From: Mycolicibacterium holsaticum DSM 44478 = JCM 12374
GTDB taxonomy: Bacteria > Actinomycetota > Actinomycetes > Mycobacteriales > Mycobacteriaceae
Direction: 5' to 3'
Assembly (NCBI RefSeq): GCF_019645835.1
Contig: NZ_CP080998.1
Span: 2,728,001 to 2,792,000, forward strand
DNA length: 64,000 nt
The position numbers and the translations under genes are program-made. Below are positions 52,437 to 64,000 of this stretch, piece by piece (within the stretch, counting starts at the first letter, position 1; every line of letters starts with the position of its first letter). Below the pieces are notes generated by a model. That model worked only from the letters and a program-made list of their open reading frames with translations. It made no database searches and was not told the DNA's origin.

Positions 52437-53678
52437 ATGCTCGAATGGTCTGACGTCGACCTCGCCGTCCGGGATGCCGTACGTGAGTTCGTAGACAAGG
52501 AGATTCGTCCCCACGTCGACGCGCTGGAAAGCGGCGAGATGGAGCCCTACCCCATCATCCGCAAGCTGTTCACCACGTTCGGCATCGCCGACATGGCCCG
52601 CGAATCGCTCGACAAGCGACTGGCGCGGCTGCGTGAAGGCGGCGAGTCCGCCGGGGAATCCGGCGGCGGCAGCGTGCTCGGCGGTTCCGGTGGTATGGGG
52701 TTCGTCGTGGTCAGCGAACTGTGCCGGGTGTGCATGGGCGTCGTCACCGGCATGGGGGTCAGCCTCGGCCTGACGGTGCCCACGATCATGAGCCGCGGCA
52801 CCCTGGCCCAGCAGGAACGCTGGCTGCCCGAGCTGGTCACCTACGAGAAGGTCGGCGCGTGGGCCATCACCGAACCCGATTCGGGTTCTGATGCGTTCGG
52901 CGGCATGAAGTCCTATGTCACCCGCGACGGCGAGGATTACATCCTCAACGGGCAGAAGACGTTCATCACCAACGGGCCCGACGCCGACGTGGTGGTGGTG
53001 TACGCCAAGCTCGACGAACCCGGTGTCGACAAGCGCGACCGCAAGGTGCTGACCTTCGTGCTGGACCGCGGTATGGAGGGCTTTGTGCAGTCAAAGCCGT
53101 TCCGCAAGATGGGCATTCACTCCTCGCGCACCGGTGAGCTGTTCTTCAACAACGTCCGCCTCGGTCCCGACCGGCTGCTCGGTGAGACCGAAGGAGATGG
53201 GGCCAGCGGTGCTTCCGACGGGCGCGCCAGCGCACGGTCGAACTTCTCGGCCGAGCGCATCGGCGTTGCCGCGATGGCGTTGGGCGTCATCGAGGAATGC
53301 CTGCGGCTGTGCGTGGAGTACGCCAAGACCCGCAAGCTGTGGGGCCAGGAGATCGCGCAGTTCCAGCTCATCCAACTCAAGCTGGCCAACATGGAAGTGG
53401 CCCGGATGAACGTGCGCAACATGCTGTTCCGGGTGATCGAAGCGGGCCAGAGCGGCCATCAGATCTCGCTGTCGGAGGCCTCGGCGATCAAGTGGTACTG
53501 CTCGCAGGCCGCAACCGATGTCGCGATGGACGCCGTGCAGCTGTTCGGCGGCAACGGCTACATGACCGAGTACCGGGTCGAGCAGTTGGCCCGCGACGCC
53601 AAATCGCTGATGATCTACGCGGGCAGCAACGAGGTGCAGATCACCCACGTGGCCAGGGGCCTGCTCAGCGACGCTTAG
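52437..53678 (+). CDS. Acyl-CoA dehydrogenase
   Basis: A 413-residue FAD enzyme oxidising acyl-CoA. FAD/substrate motifs: AWAITEPDSGSDAFGGMKS, FITNGPDADVVVVYA and QLFGGNGYMTEYRVE. The position used as catalytic base in medium-chain enzymes is Ala here (IYAGSNEVQ), while Glu273 in FSAERIGVAAMALG aligns with the base of isovaleryl-CoA/long-chain dehydrogenases, so that type is likely. A Gly/Ser-rich insertion lies at about residues 66-85. Coupled to the DUF2236 gene. In M. tuberculosis no fadE lies at this position. Confidence 0.9.
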   Translation: MLEWSDVDLAVRDAVREFVDKEIRPHVDALESGEMEPYPIIRKLFTTFGIADMARESLDKRLARLREGGESAGESGGGSVLGGSGGMGFVVVSELCRVCMGVVTGMGVSLGLTVPTIMSRGTLAQQERWLPELVTYEKVGAWAITEPDSGSDAFGGMKSYVTRDGEDYILNGQKTFITNGPDADVVVVYAKLDEPGVDKRDRKVLTFVLDRGMEGFVQSKPFRKMGIHSSRTGELFFNNVRLGPDRLLGETEGDGASGASDGRASARSNFSAERIGVAAMALGVIEECLRLCVEYAKTRKLWGQEIAQFQLIQLKLANMEVARMNVRNMLFRVIEAGQSGHQISLSEASAIKWYCSQAATDVAMDAVQLFGGNGYMTEYRVEQLARDAKSLMIYAGSNEVQITHVARGLLSDA

Positions 53679-54436
53679 CGACGGGCACGCGCGCTGGCGT
53701 ACAGGCAGATCGCCGCAGCCGCGGCCACGTTGAGGCTTTCGGCGTTGCCCGGCATCGGAATCCGCACCCGATGCGTGGCCGACGCCGCCAACCGGGCGGG
53801 CAGACCGTGCGCCTCGGGGCCGAACAGCCACGCCGTGGGACCCGAAAGGCCGGCCTGCAGGTCGGGGTCCTCAAGCGACGTGCCGCCGTCAAGCGTGGTG
53901 GCCAGTACCTGTAATCCGGCTTCCTGCAACGACTTCAGCACCGACACCGGGTCAGCCTCGGACACCACCGGGACCGAGAAGATGCTGCCCGCCGACGCGC
54001 GCAGGCACTTGCCGTTGAACGGATCGACGCTGTTATCGGTCAGCACCACCGCGTCGGCGCCCATCGCATCGGCGATGCGGATCAGCGTGCCTGCGTTACC
54101 CGGTTCGGAGATGCCGACCGCGACCGCCACCAGCCGCGCTGCCACGAGCACCTCGTCAAGCGTCGTCTGCGGCATCACGCACACCGCGACCAAACCGACC
54201 GGGGTCACGGTGTCCGACAACACTTTCGCGGCGCGCTCGGAGACTTCATGCACGGAAACGTCGGCCGGCACCGCGGCGAGCAGGGCGCCGAACCGCTCCA
54301 TCGCCGATTCGGTGACGAAGACCTCGGATACGAGTCCGCGCCGCAGCGCTGCCTCGACGAGGTTGGGTCCCTCAGCGAGGAAACGCGCGGCGCGGCGTCG
54401 TGCGACCTGGCGGTGCAGCTTGACCGCGGCCGCCAC
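53675..54436 (-). CDS. tsnR: SpoU/TrmH family rRNA 2'-O-methyltransferase
   Basis: A 253-residue knotted (SPOUT) methyltransferase. A small N-terminal substrate-binding domain (RFLAEGPNLVEAALRRG) precedes the catalytic domain with ISEPGNAGTLIRIADAMGAD, WLFGPEAHGLP and RIPMPGNAESLNVAAAAAI, the three family motifs. It matches Rv1644. The GTG at 54436 is listed, but conserved codons LTERSAR precede it, and a CTG at 54463 overlapping the rplT stop as CTGA would include them. The stop overlaps the fadE stop by 4 nt on opposite strands. Confidence 0.88.
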   Translation of the reverse strand: MAAAVKLHRQVARRRAARFLAEGPNLVEAALRRGLVSEVFVTESAMERFGALLAAVPADVSVHEVSERAAKVLSDTVTPVGLVAVCVMPQTTLDEVLVAARLVAVAVGISEPGNAGTLIRIADAMGADAVVLTDNSVDPFNGKCLRASAGSIFSVPVVSEADPVSVLKSLQEAGLQVLATTLDGGTSLEDPDLQAGLSGPTAWLFGPEAHGLPARLAASATHRVRIPMPGNAESLNVAAAAAICLYASARARR

Positions 54437-54459
54437 CCGAGCGGAACGCTCGGTGAGCG

Positions 54460-54849
54460 TCAGGCGGCCTCTCCGGAGGGCTCGTTCACATCACTGGGCA
54501 GCGCCGCCCTGGCGACCTCCACCAGCGCGGCGAACGCGGCCGGATCGCTGACCGCGATCTCGGCGAGGTTCTTGCGGTCGACCTCGACCCCGGCGGCCTT
54601 GAGCCCCTGGATCAGCCGGTTGTAGGTGATGTCGTTGGCGCGGGCCGCGGCGTTGATCCGTGAGATCCACAGCTTGCGGAACTCGCCCTTGCGGGCGCGC
54701 CGGTCACGGTAGGCATAGTTCAGCGAATGCAGTTGCTGCTCTTTGGCCTTGCGGTACAGCCGGGAGCGCTGACCGCGGTAACCCTTGGATGCCTTGAGGA
54801 TCGTCCGCCGCTTCTTCTGGGCGTTGACTGCGCGCTTTACGCGTGCCAT
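54460..54849 (-). CDS. rplT: 50S ribosomal protein L20
   Basis: A 129-residue basic protein with the L20 core [18 protein letters not shown] and [19 protein letters not shown]. It binds 23S rRNA early in assembly and in many bacteria represses this operon. Third gene of infC-rpmI-rplT, 44 nt after rpmI. Confidence 0.98.
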   Translation of the reverse strand: MARVKRAVNAQKKRRTILKASKGYRGQRSRLYRKAKEQQLHSLNYAYRDRRARKGEFRKLWISRINAAARANDITYNRLIQGLKAAGVEVDRKNLAEIAVSDPAAFAALVEVARAALPSDVNEPSGEAA

Positions 54850-54893
54850 GAGAGTGTTCCTATTCGTTCAGGTCGTACGGGTGTCGGGCTTGG

Positions 54894-55088
54894 TCAGCCG
54901 TTGAGCAGCTTCTTGATGCGGCTCTTGTCGTTCGCTGACACCTCGGTGCGGCCTGCCAGCCGGCGGGTGCGAGTAGACGGCTTGTGCTCGAGCAGGTGTC
55001 GACGGTTGGCCTTCTGGCGCACGATCTTTCCGGTTCCGGTGCGCCGGAACCGCTTCGAAGCGCCGCTGTGGGTCTTCGCCTTGGGCAT
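54894..55088 (-). CDS. rpmI: 50S ribosomal protein L35
   Basis: A 64-residue protein with the typical [20 protein letters not shown] start and [16 protein letters not shown] middle. It lies 6 nt downstream of infC and 44 nt upstream of rplT. Confidence 0.98.
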   Translation of the reverse strand: MPKAKTHSGASKRFRRTGTGKIVRQKANRRHLLEHKPSTRTRRLAGRTEVSANDKSRIKKLLNG

Positions 55089-55094
55089 GTGTCC

Positions 55095-55697
<603 letters not shown>

Positions 55698-55740
55698 GGG
55701 CCCTCCTATGTTGTCATCGAGGAGACCCGGCCCCATCAGC

Positions 55741-55765
55741 GAAAAAGCCCTGCTCAAAGCAGGGC
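55741..55765 (-). terminator. Leader terminator/attenuator upstream of infC
   Basis: On the minus strand GCCCTGCT-TTG-AGCAGGGC forms an 8-bp stem followed directly by TTTTTC, 43 nt before the infC start. A second small hairpin (AGGCGT/ACGCCT, about 55783-55800) lies upstream. A terminator in the 5' leader suggests conditional read-through into infC-rpmI-rplT. Confidence 0.8.
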
Positions 55766-55910
55766 CCGATGCCGACCAGAACAGGCGTCGGTAAACGCCT
55801 GACCGGACCGCTGAGCCTTCGGATAGTCTCCGAGGCCAACGGTGGGAGAGGGACTCCACTTGCTGTCCCTGGCGTGTGCCGGGACGGTCGCGTATGCCAG
55901 TCTAGCAGGG

Positions 55911-56261
55911 ATGACCGAGCTTCCTGACACTCCGCCCGTTCCGGTTCGCGAGTTGGCCGAGATCCCCGCGGTGGAGGTGATCACCCGCTCGGCGGTCATG
56001 CTGATGAGCGCGGCGGCCGAGAAACTCGGGCTGTCCGCCGAAGATCCTCACGACAGCCCGCACCGCGACCTCGACGAGGCGCGCCGGCTGATCACCGCGC
56101 TGGCCGGGCTGGTCACCGCGTCGGCGGAGTACCTCGGGCCGCACGCCGGGCCGATCCGCGACGGGCTGAAGACCCTGCAGTTGGCCTTCCGGGAATCCAG
56201 CGCCGCCCCCGAGGAACCCGGGCACGGTCCGGGCGAGAAATACACCGGCCCGGTGTGGTAG
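55911..56261 (+). CDS. DUF1844-family protein
   Basis: A 116-residue acidic protein of the DUF1844 type (AVEVITRSAVMLMSAAAEKLGL, then RDLDEARRLITALAGLVTASAEYLG). It is helical, with no signal peptide and no known enzyme residues. Divergent from infC and 45 nt upstream of lysX on the same strand. Function unknown; homologues are often encoded next to infC in Actinobacteria. Confidence 0.85.
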   Translation: MTELPDTPPVPVRELAEIPAVEVITRSAVMLMSAAAEKLGLSAEDPHDSPHRDLDEARRLITALAGLVTASAEYLGPHAGPIRDGLKTLQLAFRESSAAPEEPGHGPGEKYTGPVW

Positions 56262-56306
56262 CGAGTCGCACGAAATTGACAGGTCGAGCGCATATTCTCC
56301 CGGCCT

Positions 56307-59300
56307 ATGACGGTCGCTAGCCCCACCGCCGCCCGCTCGACCTCCCGGTACCGGTGGGTGCCCGCCGCGGCCGGCTGGACCGTCGGCGTCATCGCCACCC
56401 TTTCGTTGATCGCCAGCGTGTCCCCGGGGATCCGGGCGCTGATCCGGGTGCCGCGTGAGTTCGTCAACGAGTACATCTTCAACTTCCCCGACACCAGCTT
56501 CGCCTGGGCGTTCGTGCTGGCACTGCTGGCTGCGGCGCTGGCGGCCCGCAAACACATCGCGTGGTGGATCCTGGTCGGCTACCTGGTGGCCGCCAGCGGG
56601 TGGAACATCGCCGACCTGATCACCGGCGACGAGACGGTGATGGAGGAGATCGGCGAGGTCATCGGGCTGCTCTTCCATATCGCCGCGATCCTGTTCCTGG
56701 TGCTGGCCCGCCGCGAGTTCTGGGCGAAGGTCCGCCGCGGCGCGCTGGTGAAGGCGGCGGCCACCCTGGTCGTCGGCATGGCGATCGGCACGCTCGTCGG
56801 CTGGGGGCTGCTCGAACTGTCCCCAGGAACGCTGGCCCGCGAGGACCGGTTCTGGTACGCGCTGAACCGGGTCAGCGCGTTCGCCGGGGCGGACGCGGCC
56901 AACTTCGCCGGGCATCCGCACATGTTCGTCGACGCGCTGCTCGGCCTGTTCGGTGCGCTGGCGTTGATGGTGGCGGCCGTCGTGCTGTTCCAATCGCAGC
57001 GTGCCGAGAACGCGCTCACCGGTGAGGACGAGTCGGCGATCCGCGGGCTGCTCGAACTGTTCGGCAAGAACGACTCGCTCGGGTACTTCGCCACCCGCCG
57101 GGACAAGGCCGTCGTGTTCGCCGCCAACGGCCGGGCCGCCGTCACCTACCGCGTCGAGGTCGGCGTCTGCCTGGCCAGCGGCGACCCGGTCGGCGACCCC
57201 AAGTCGTGGCCCGCCGCGATCGCCGCGTGGTTGCAGCTGTGCGAGACGTACGGCTGGGCGCCCGGTGTGATGGGCGCCAGTTCCGCAGGGGCCGAGGCAT
57301 TCCGCGAGGCCGGCCTCAACGCACTTCAACTCGGCGACGAGGCCATCCTGCACCCCGACGACTTCCGGCTGTCGGGACCCGACATGCGGGCGGTGCGCCA
57401 GGCGGTGACCCGCGCCCGCCGCGCCGGGGTCAGCGTGCGGATTCGGCGGCACCGCGACATCGACGCCGACGAGATGGCCCTGGTGATCGAGCGTGCCGAC
57501 GCCTGGCGCGACACCGACGACGAACGCGGCTTCTCGATGGCGCTGGGCCGGCTGGGCGACCCGGCCGACGGCGACTGCCTGCTGGTGGAGGCGGTCCAGG
57601 GTGATGCCGTGGTCGCGATGCTGTCGTTGGTGCCGTGGGGCACCAACGGTGTCTCGCTGGACCTGATGCGCCGCTCACCCCAATCCCCCAACGGCACCAT
57701 CGAGCTGATGGTCAGCGAACTGTGCATGCAGGCTGAAACCGTTGGTGTGACGCGTATTTCGCTGAACTTCGCGATGTTCCGTTCGGCGTTCGAGCAGGGC
57801 GCGCAGCTCGGCGCCGGGCCGATCGCGCGGCTGTGGCGGTGGCTGCTGGTGTTCTTCTCGCGGTGGTGGCAGCTCGAGACGCTGTACCGGTCGAACATGA
57901 AGTACCAACCACAATGGGTGCCGCGGTACGCCTGTTACGAGGACGCCCGCCTGGTGCCGCGCGTCGGCGTCGCGTCGGTGATCGCAGAAGGCTTTCTCGT
58001 GCTGCCGTTTTCGCGCCGCCACGAACAACCGCACACCGGCCATCACATCGCCGCCCCGCAGAGCCTGTTGGATTCGGGGCTGCTGAACCGGGACGGCAGC
58101 GCCCCCGACGTCGACGAACTGCAGGCCGACCTGCCGGAGAACGGCGAGGGGGCCCGGCTGCCCGAACAGGTGCGGGTCCGGCTGGCCAAGCTCAAGGCGC
58201 TGCAGGACAGCGGGGTCGACGCGTATCCGGTCGGCAAGCCGCCCAGCCACACCGTCGCCGCCGCGCTCGAGGCGCCCGACGACACCACCGTCAGCGTCGC
58301 GGGCCGGGTGCTGCGGATCCGTGACTACGGCGGCGTGCTCTTCGCCCAGCTACGTGACTGGTCCGCCGACATCCAACTGCTGCTGGACAATTCGCTGCTC
58401 GACGCGGGCACGACGGCCGACTTCACCCACGCGATCGATCTGGGTGACCTCATCGCGGTGAACGGCACGATGGGCTACAGCAAGAAAGGCACCCGCTCGC
58501 TGCTCGTGCACGGCTGGCGGCTGACCGGCAAGTGCCTGCGGCCGCTGCCCGACAAATGGAAGGGCCTGACCGACCAGGAGGCCCGGGTGCGCGCCCGCTA
58601 CGTCGACCTGGCGATCAACAACGAGGCCCGCGACCTGATCCGGGCGCGCAGCGCGGTCCTGCGCGCGATTCGCGAAACCCTGGTGGGCAAGGGGTTTTTG
58701 GAGGTCGAGACGCCGATCCTGCAGCAGATCCACGGCGGCGCGAACGCTCGACCGTTCCTCACCCACATCAACGCCTACGACCTGGACCTGTACCTGCGCA
58801 TCGCACCGGAGCTCTATCTCAAACGGCTATGCGTTGGCGGTGTCGAGCGCGTGTTCGAGTTGGGCCGCGCGTTCCGCAACGAGGGCGTCGACTTCAGCCA
58901 CAACCCCGAGTTCACGCTGCTGGAGGCGTATCAGGCGCACGCCGACTATGACGTCTGGATCGACGGTTGCCGGGAGCTGATCCAGAACGCCGCGCAGGCG
59001 GCCAACGGTGCGCACGTGTTCCTGCGGCCCCGCGACGACGGGACGCTGGAGCCCGTCGACATCTCCGGGAAGTGGACGATTAAGACCGTGCACGACGCGG
59101 TGTCGGAGGCCCTGGGCGAACACGTCGGACCCGACACCGACCTGGCGGCGCTGCGCAAACTGTGCGACGCCGCCGACATCCCCTACCTGACCCACTGGGA
59201 CGCCGGTGCGGTGGTGCTGGAGCTCTACGAGCGGCTCGTCGAAGACCGCACCGAAGAGCCCACGTTCTACAAGGATTTCCCGACCTCGGTGTCGCCGCTG

Positions 59301-59612
59301 ACCCGGCCGCACCGCAGCATCCCCGGCGTCGCCGAACGGTGGGACCTGGTGGCGTGGGGCGTCGAGCTGGGCACCGCCTACAGCGAGTTGACCGATCCGG
59401 TCGAGCAGCGCAGGCGCCTACAGGAGCAGTCGCTGCTGGCGGCCGGCGGCGACCCCGAGGCGATGGAGCTCGACGAGGACTTCCTGCAGGCCATGGAGTA
59501 CGCGATGCCGCCCACCGGTGGGCTCGGCATGGGGGTGGACCGCGTCGTCATGTTGATCACGGGACGCAGCATCCGCGAGACGTTGCCGTTCCCGTTGGCC
59601 AAACCGCGCTAG
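56307..59612 (+). CDS. lysX: Lysyl-phosphatidylglycerol synthase fused to lysyl-tRNA synthetase (LysX)
   Basis: A 1,101-residue bifunctional membrane protein. An N-terminal region with about six membrane helices (to about residue 230) is followed by an MprF-like DUF2156 aminoacyltransferase domain (about 240-575), an OB-fold anticodon domain (about 640-740) and a class II LysRS core ending with motif 3 [13 protein letters not shown]. It charges tRNA-Lys and transfers Lys to phosphatidylglycerol, giving cationic antimicrobial peptide resistance (Rv1640c, 1,172 residues in M. tuberculosis). Mycobacteria also have a separate housekeeping LysS. Confidence 0.95.
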   Translation: MTVASPTAARSTSRYRWVPAAAGWTVGVIATLSLIASVSPGIRALIRVPREFVNEYIFNFPDTSFAWAFVLALLAAALAARKHIAWWILVGYLVAASGWNIADLITGDETVMEEIGEVIGLLFHIAAILFLVLARREFWAKVRRGALVKAAATLVVGMAIGTLVGWGLLELSPGTLAREDRFWYALNRVSAFAGADAANFAGHPHMFVDALLGLFGALALMVAAVVLFQSQRAENALTGEDESAIRGLLELFGKNDSLGYFATRRDKAVVFAANGRAAVTYRVEVGVCLASGDPVGDPKSWPAAIAAWLQLCETYGWAPGVMGASSAGAEAFREAGLNALQLGDEAILHPDDFRLSGPDMRAVRQAVTRARRAGVSVRIRRHRDIDADEMALVIERADAWRDTDDERGFSMALGRLGDPADGDCLLVEAVQGDAVVAMLSLVPWGTNGVSLDLMRRSPQSPNGTIELMVSELCMQAETVGVTRISLNFAMFRSAFEQGAQLGAGPIARLWRWLLVFFSRWWQLETLYRSNMKYQPQWVPRYACYEDARLVPRVGVASVIAEGFLVLPFSRRHEQPHTGHHIAAPQSLLDSGLLNRDGSAPDVDELQADLPENGEGARLPEQVRVRLAKLKALQDSGVDAYPVGKPPSHTVAAALEAPDDTTVSVAGRVLRIRDYGGVLFAQLRDWSADIQLLLDNSLLDAGTTADFTHAIDLGDLIAVNGTMGYSKKGTRSLLVHGWRLTGKCLRPLPDKWKGLTDQEARVRARYVDLAINNEARDLIRARSAVLRAIRETLVGKGFLEVETPILQQIHGGANARPFLTHINAYDLDLYLRIAPELYLKRLCVGGVERVFELGRAFRNEGVDFSHNPEFTLLEAYQAHADYDVWIDGCRELIQNAAQAANGAHVFLRPRDDGTLEPVDISGKWTIKTVHDAVSEALGEHVGPDTDLAALRKLCDAADIPYLTHWDAGAVVLELYERLVEDRTEEPTFYKDFPTSVSPLTRPHRSIPGVAERWDLVAWGVELGTAYSELTDPVEQRRRLQEQSLLAAGGDPEAMELDEDFLQAMEYAMPPTGGLGMGVDRVVMLITGRSIRETLPFPLAKPR

Positions 59613-59644
59613 TTCCCCGCGGCCTCCCGCGCTAGCGTGGCGTT

Positions 59645-59956
59645 ATGCCGGAGGAACCCGACGAACCCGACGCCGAGCCGCAAACCGCCATCGACGCCGA
59701 ACTTGTCGAGCCCACGCCGACGCCTCCGGCTGCTGATCCCACCGAGATCGGCTACACCCCGAGCGGGGTGCCGACCTTCGAGTCGGTACGCGAGAAGATC
59801 GAGACCCGTTACGGCACTGCGATCGGCGCGTCCGAGCTGGCCGGCGAGACACCGGAAGGGCGCAGCGTCGAGGAGCAGTACGAGAAACGTCAACGCGCCG
59901 CGGCCGAACGGTTGGCCGCCATCCGCGAGTCGATGAAGGACGACGACGCGACGTAG
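59645..59956 (+). CDS. Small acidic protein of unknown function
   Basis: A 103-residue acidic protein. A Pro/Glu-rich, low-complexity N-terminal half (residues 1-40) is followed by GYTPSGVPTFESVREKIE and a charged helix (EEQYEKRQRAAAERLAAIRE). It has no membrane segment and no recognised domain. Good codon use and tight packing (32 nt after lysX, 7 nt before the next gene) support it as real. Confidence 0.75.
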   Translation: MPEEPDEPDAEPQTAIDAELVEPTPTPPAADPTEIGYTPSGVPTFESVREKIETRYGTAIGASELAGETPEGRSVEEQYEKRQRAAAERLAAIRESMKDDDAT

Positions 59957-59963
59957 TCGAACG

Positions 59964-61135
59964 ATGCGATCATTTTCCGTTGCCGAGCGCCGCGCCCGGC
60001 TCGCGCGACGCCACTTTCTCGCCGGGCCCGCCGACTCGGCCGAGACCGTCGCCGGGCACGCCGTCGGGCTGCATGCCACCGATCCGGCGACGCCGTACCT
60101 GTCGCTGTGGGCGCGGGTGCCCGGTATCACGGTGGCCGACGTCGGCGCCGAGTTCTACGACCGGCGCGGCCTGGTCAAGCATCTGGCGATGCGCCGGACG
60201 CTGTGGGCGGTGCGGAGCGCGGACCTGCCGCTGATCCAGTCGGCGGCCAGCGACCGGGTCGCCGACAACGAAGCACGCCGGCTCGTCGCCGACGCCGTCA
60301 AGGCCGGTCTGTGCACCGACGGCGAAGCCTGGCTCGACGCCGCCTGCGCGGCGGTGCTGCGGCACCTGGCCGAGAACGGGCCGACCAGCGCCAAGGAGCT
60401 GCGTGCCGCCCTGCCGGAACTGGCAGGCACCCACGACCCGGCGCCGGGCAAGCGGTGGGGTGGTGAAACTCCTTTGGCGCCAAGGATTCTGACTGTCCTG
60501 GCGGTGCGGGGACACATTATGCGCGGGCCGAACGACGGCGGGTGGACGACCTCGCGCCCGCGCTGGACGCCGACTGCGCACTGGGTGAGCGTCAGCGACA
60601 CCGTCGACGCCGATGCGGCCCGCGCGCAACTGGTTCGCCGATGGCTGCGCACCTTCGGCCCGGCCACCGCCACCGACATCAAGTGGTGGTTCGGCAACAC
60701 CCTGACCTGGGCGCGCCGGGCGTTGCGCGATCTCGAGGCCGTCGAGGTCGACCTCGACGGCGCCCCCGGCTATGTGCTGCCCGGCGACCTCGAACCCGAA
60801 CCCGAACCCGGGCCGTGGTGCGCGTTGCTGCCCGGCCTGGACATCACCACGATGGGCTGGTTCGACCGCGACTGGTACCTGGGAGCACACCGCGGCCAGG
60901 TGTTCGACGGAAACGGCAACGGCGGACCCACCGCCTGGTGCGACGGCAGGATCGTCGGCGGCTGGGTTCAGGACGCCGACGGCCGGGTCGAGGTGCGGCT
61001 TCTCGAGGACGTCGGCCGTGCGGCCCGCACGGCGCTGCAGCAACGCGCCGACGAGCTGACCGACTGGCTCGACGGTGTCCGGATCAGCCCGCGGTTTCCC
61101 TCTCCCCTGTCGAAACCGCAGGCTCGCCGCAGCAG

Positions 61136-61139
<4 letters not shown>
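59964..61139 (+). CDS. Winged-helix DNA-binding family protein (HTH_42 type)
   Basis: A 391-residue protein of the winged-helix family PF06224. It shows the order [49 protein letters not shown], and [20 protein letters not shown], with [13 protein letters not shown] near the end. Members include DNA glycosylases of interstrand crosslinks or alkylated bases (YcaQ/AlkX-like), but without a check of the catalytic residues this is only a family hint. Its stop overlaps the uvrA stop by 3 nt on opposite strands. Confidence 0.85.

Positions 61140-64000
<2,861 letters not shown>

Noticed and set aside
56274..56306. TTGACA upstream of lysX as a -35 element
   Set aside because: No acceptable -10 hexamer lies 16-19 bp downstream, so promoter status is not supported.

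Overview
The window is a chromosomal segment of a rapidly growing mycobacterium (Mycolicibacterium type). The GC content is high, start codons are often GTG or TTG, and gene order follows the M. tuberculosis block from Rv1638 (uvrA) to Rv1713 (engA/der), written here in reverse. Two features point to a rapid grower rather than a slow grower: a complete rRNA operon sits directly downstream of tyrS (the rrnB position of fast growers), and its 16S gene has the short form of helix 18. Species cannot be named from the sequence alone. No prophage, insertion sequence, CRISPR array or plasmid element was seen.

Layout. 1-3226: a truncated acyltransferase-3 gene, tRNA-Pro(GGG), and two TSUP-type anion exporters separated by a 36-codon mini-gene containing a Cys-Cys pair. 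3228-8425 (minus): a tightly overlapping parA-scpA-scpB-rluB-cmk-der operon for chromosome condensation, ribosome modification, nucleotide supply and ribosome assembly. 8566-21549: an O-methyltransferase (plus), then a minus-strand series TPR protein, HAD phosphatase, small protein, tlyA, nadK, recN, steA, mctB/steB, pyrG, NUDIX and xerD. A divergent glyoxalase-fold/TetR pair interrupts it between recN and steA. 21612-27321: the rrn operon (16S-23S-5S, minus) with promoter, leader, spacer, two long processing stems and a strong terminator.

27322-37093: tyrS, a 3-methyladenine DNA glycosylase, an ABC transporter/TetR cassette, a Trm112-like protein, a secreted protein, a 991-residue lipase/acyl-CoA-synthetase fusion and an ABC-F ATPase. 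37214-46525 (minus): the complete arginine operon argC-J-B-D-F-R-G-H, ending in an overlapping alpha/beta hydrolase, with ArgR boxes upstream of argC. 46654-51141: pheS-pheT and an adenylate cyclase. 51371-53678 (plus): an MpaB-family oxygenase and an acyl-CoA dehydrogenase. 53675-55697 (minus): infC-rpmI-rplT-tsnR with a terminator-like leader. 55911-61139 (plus): a DUF1844 protein, lysX, a small acidic protein and a winged-helix protein. 61136 to the end (minus): uvrA, with its 5' end missing.

Most genes are housekeeping and coupled by 1-8 nt overlaps, so operon structure is clear. No new multigene system is evident. The points most worth checking are the AUC-started infC with its leader terminator, the Cys-Cys mini-gene upstream of a TSUP exporter, the degenerate adenylation motifs in the lipase/synthetase fusion, and several perfect palindromes in divergent intergenic regions.
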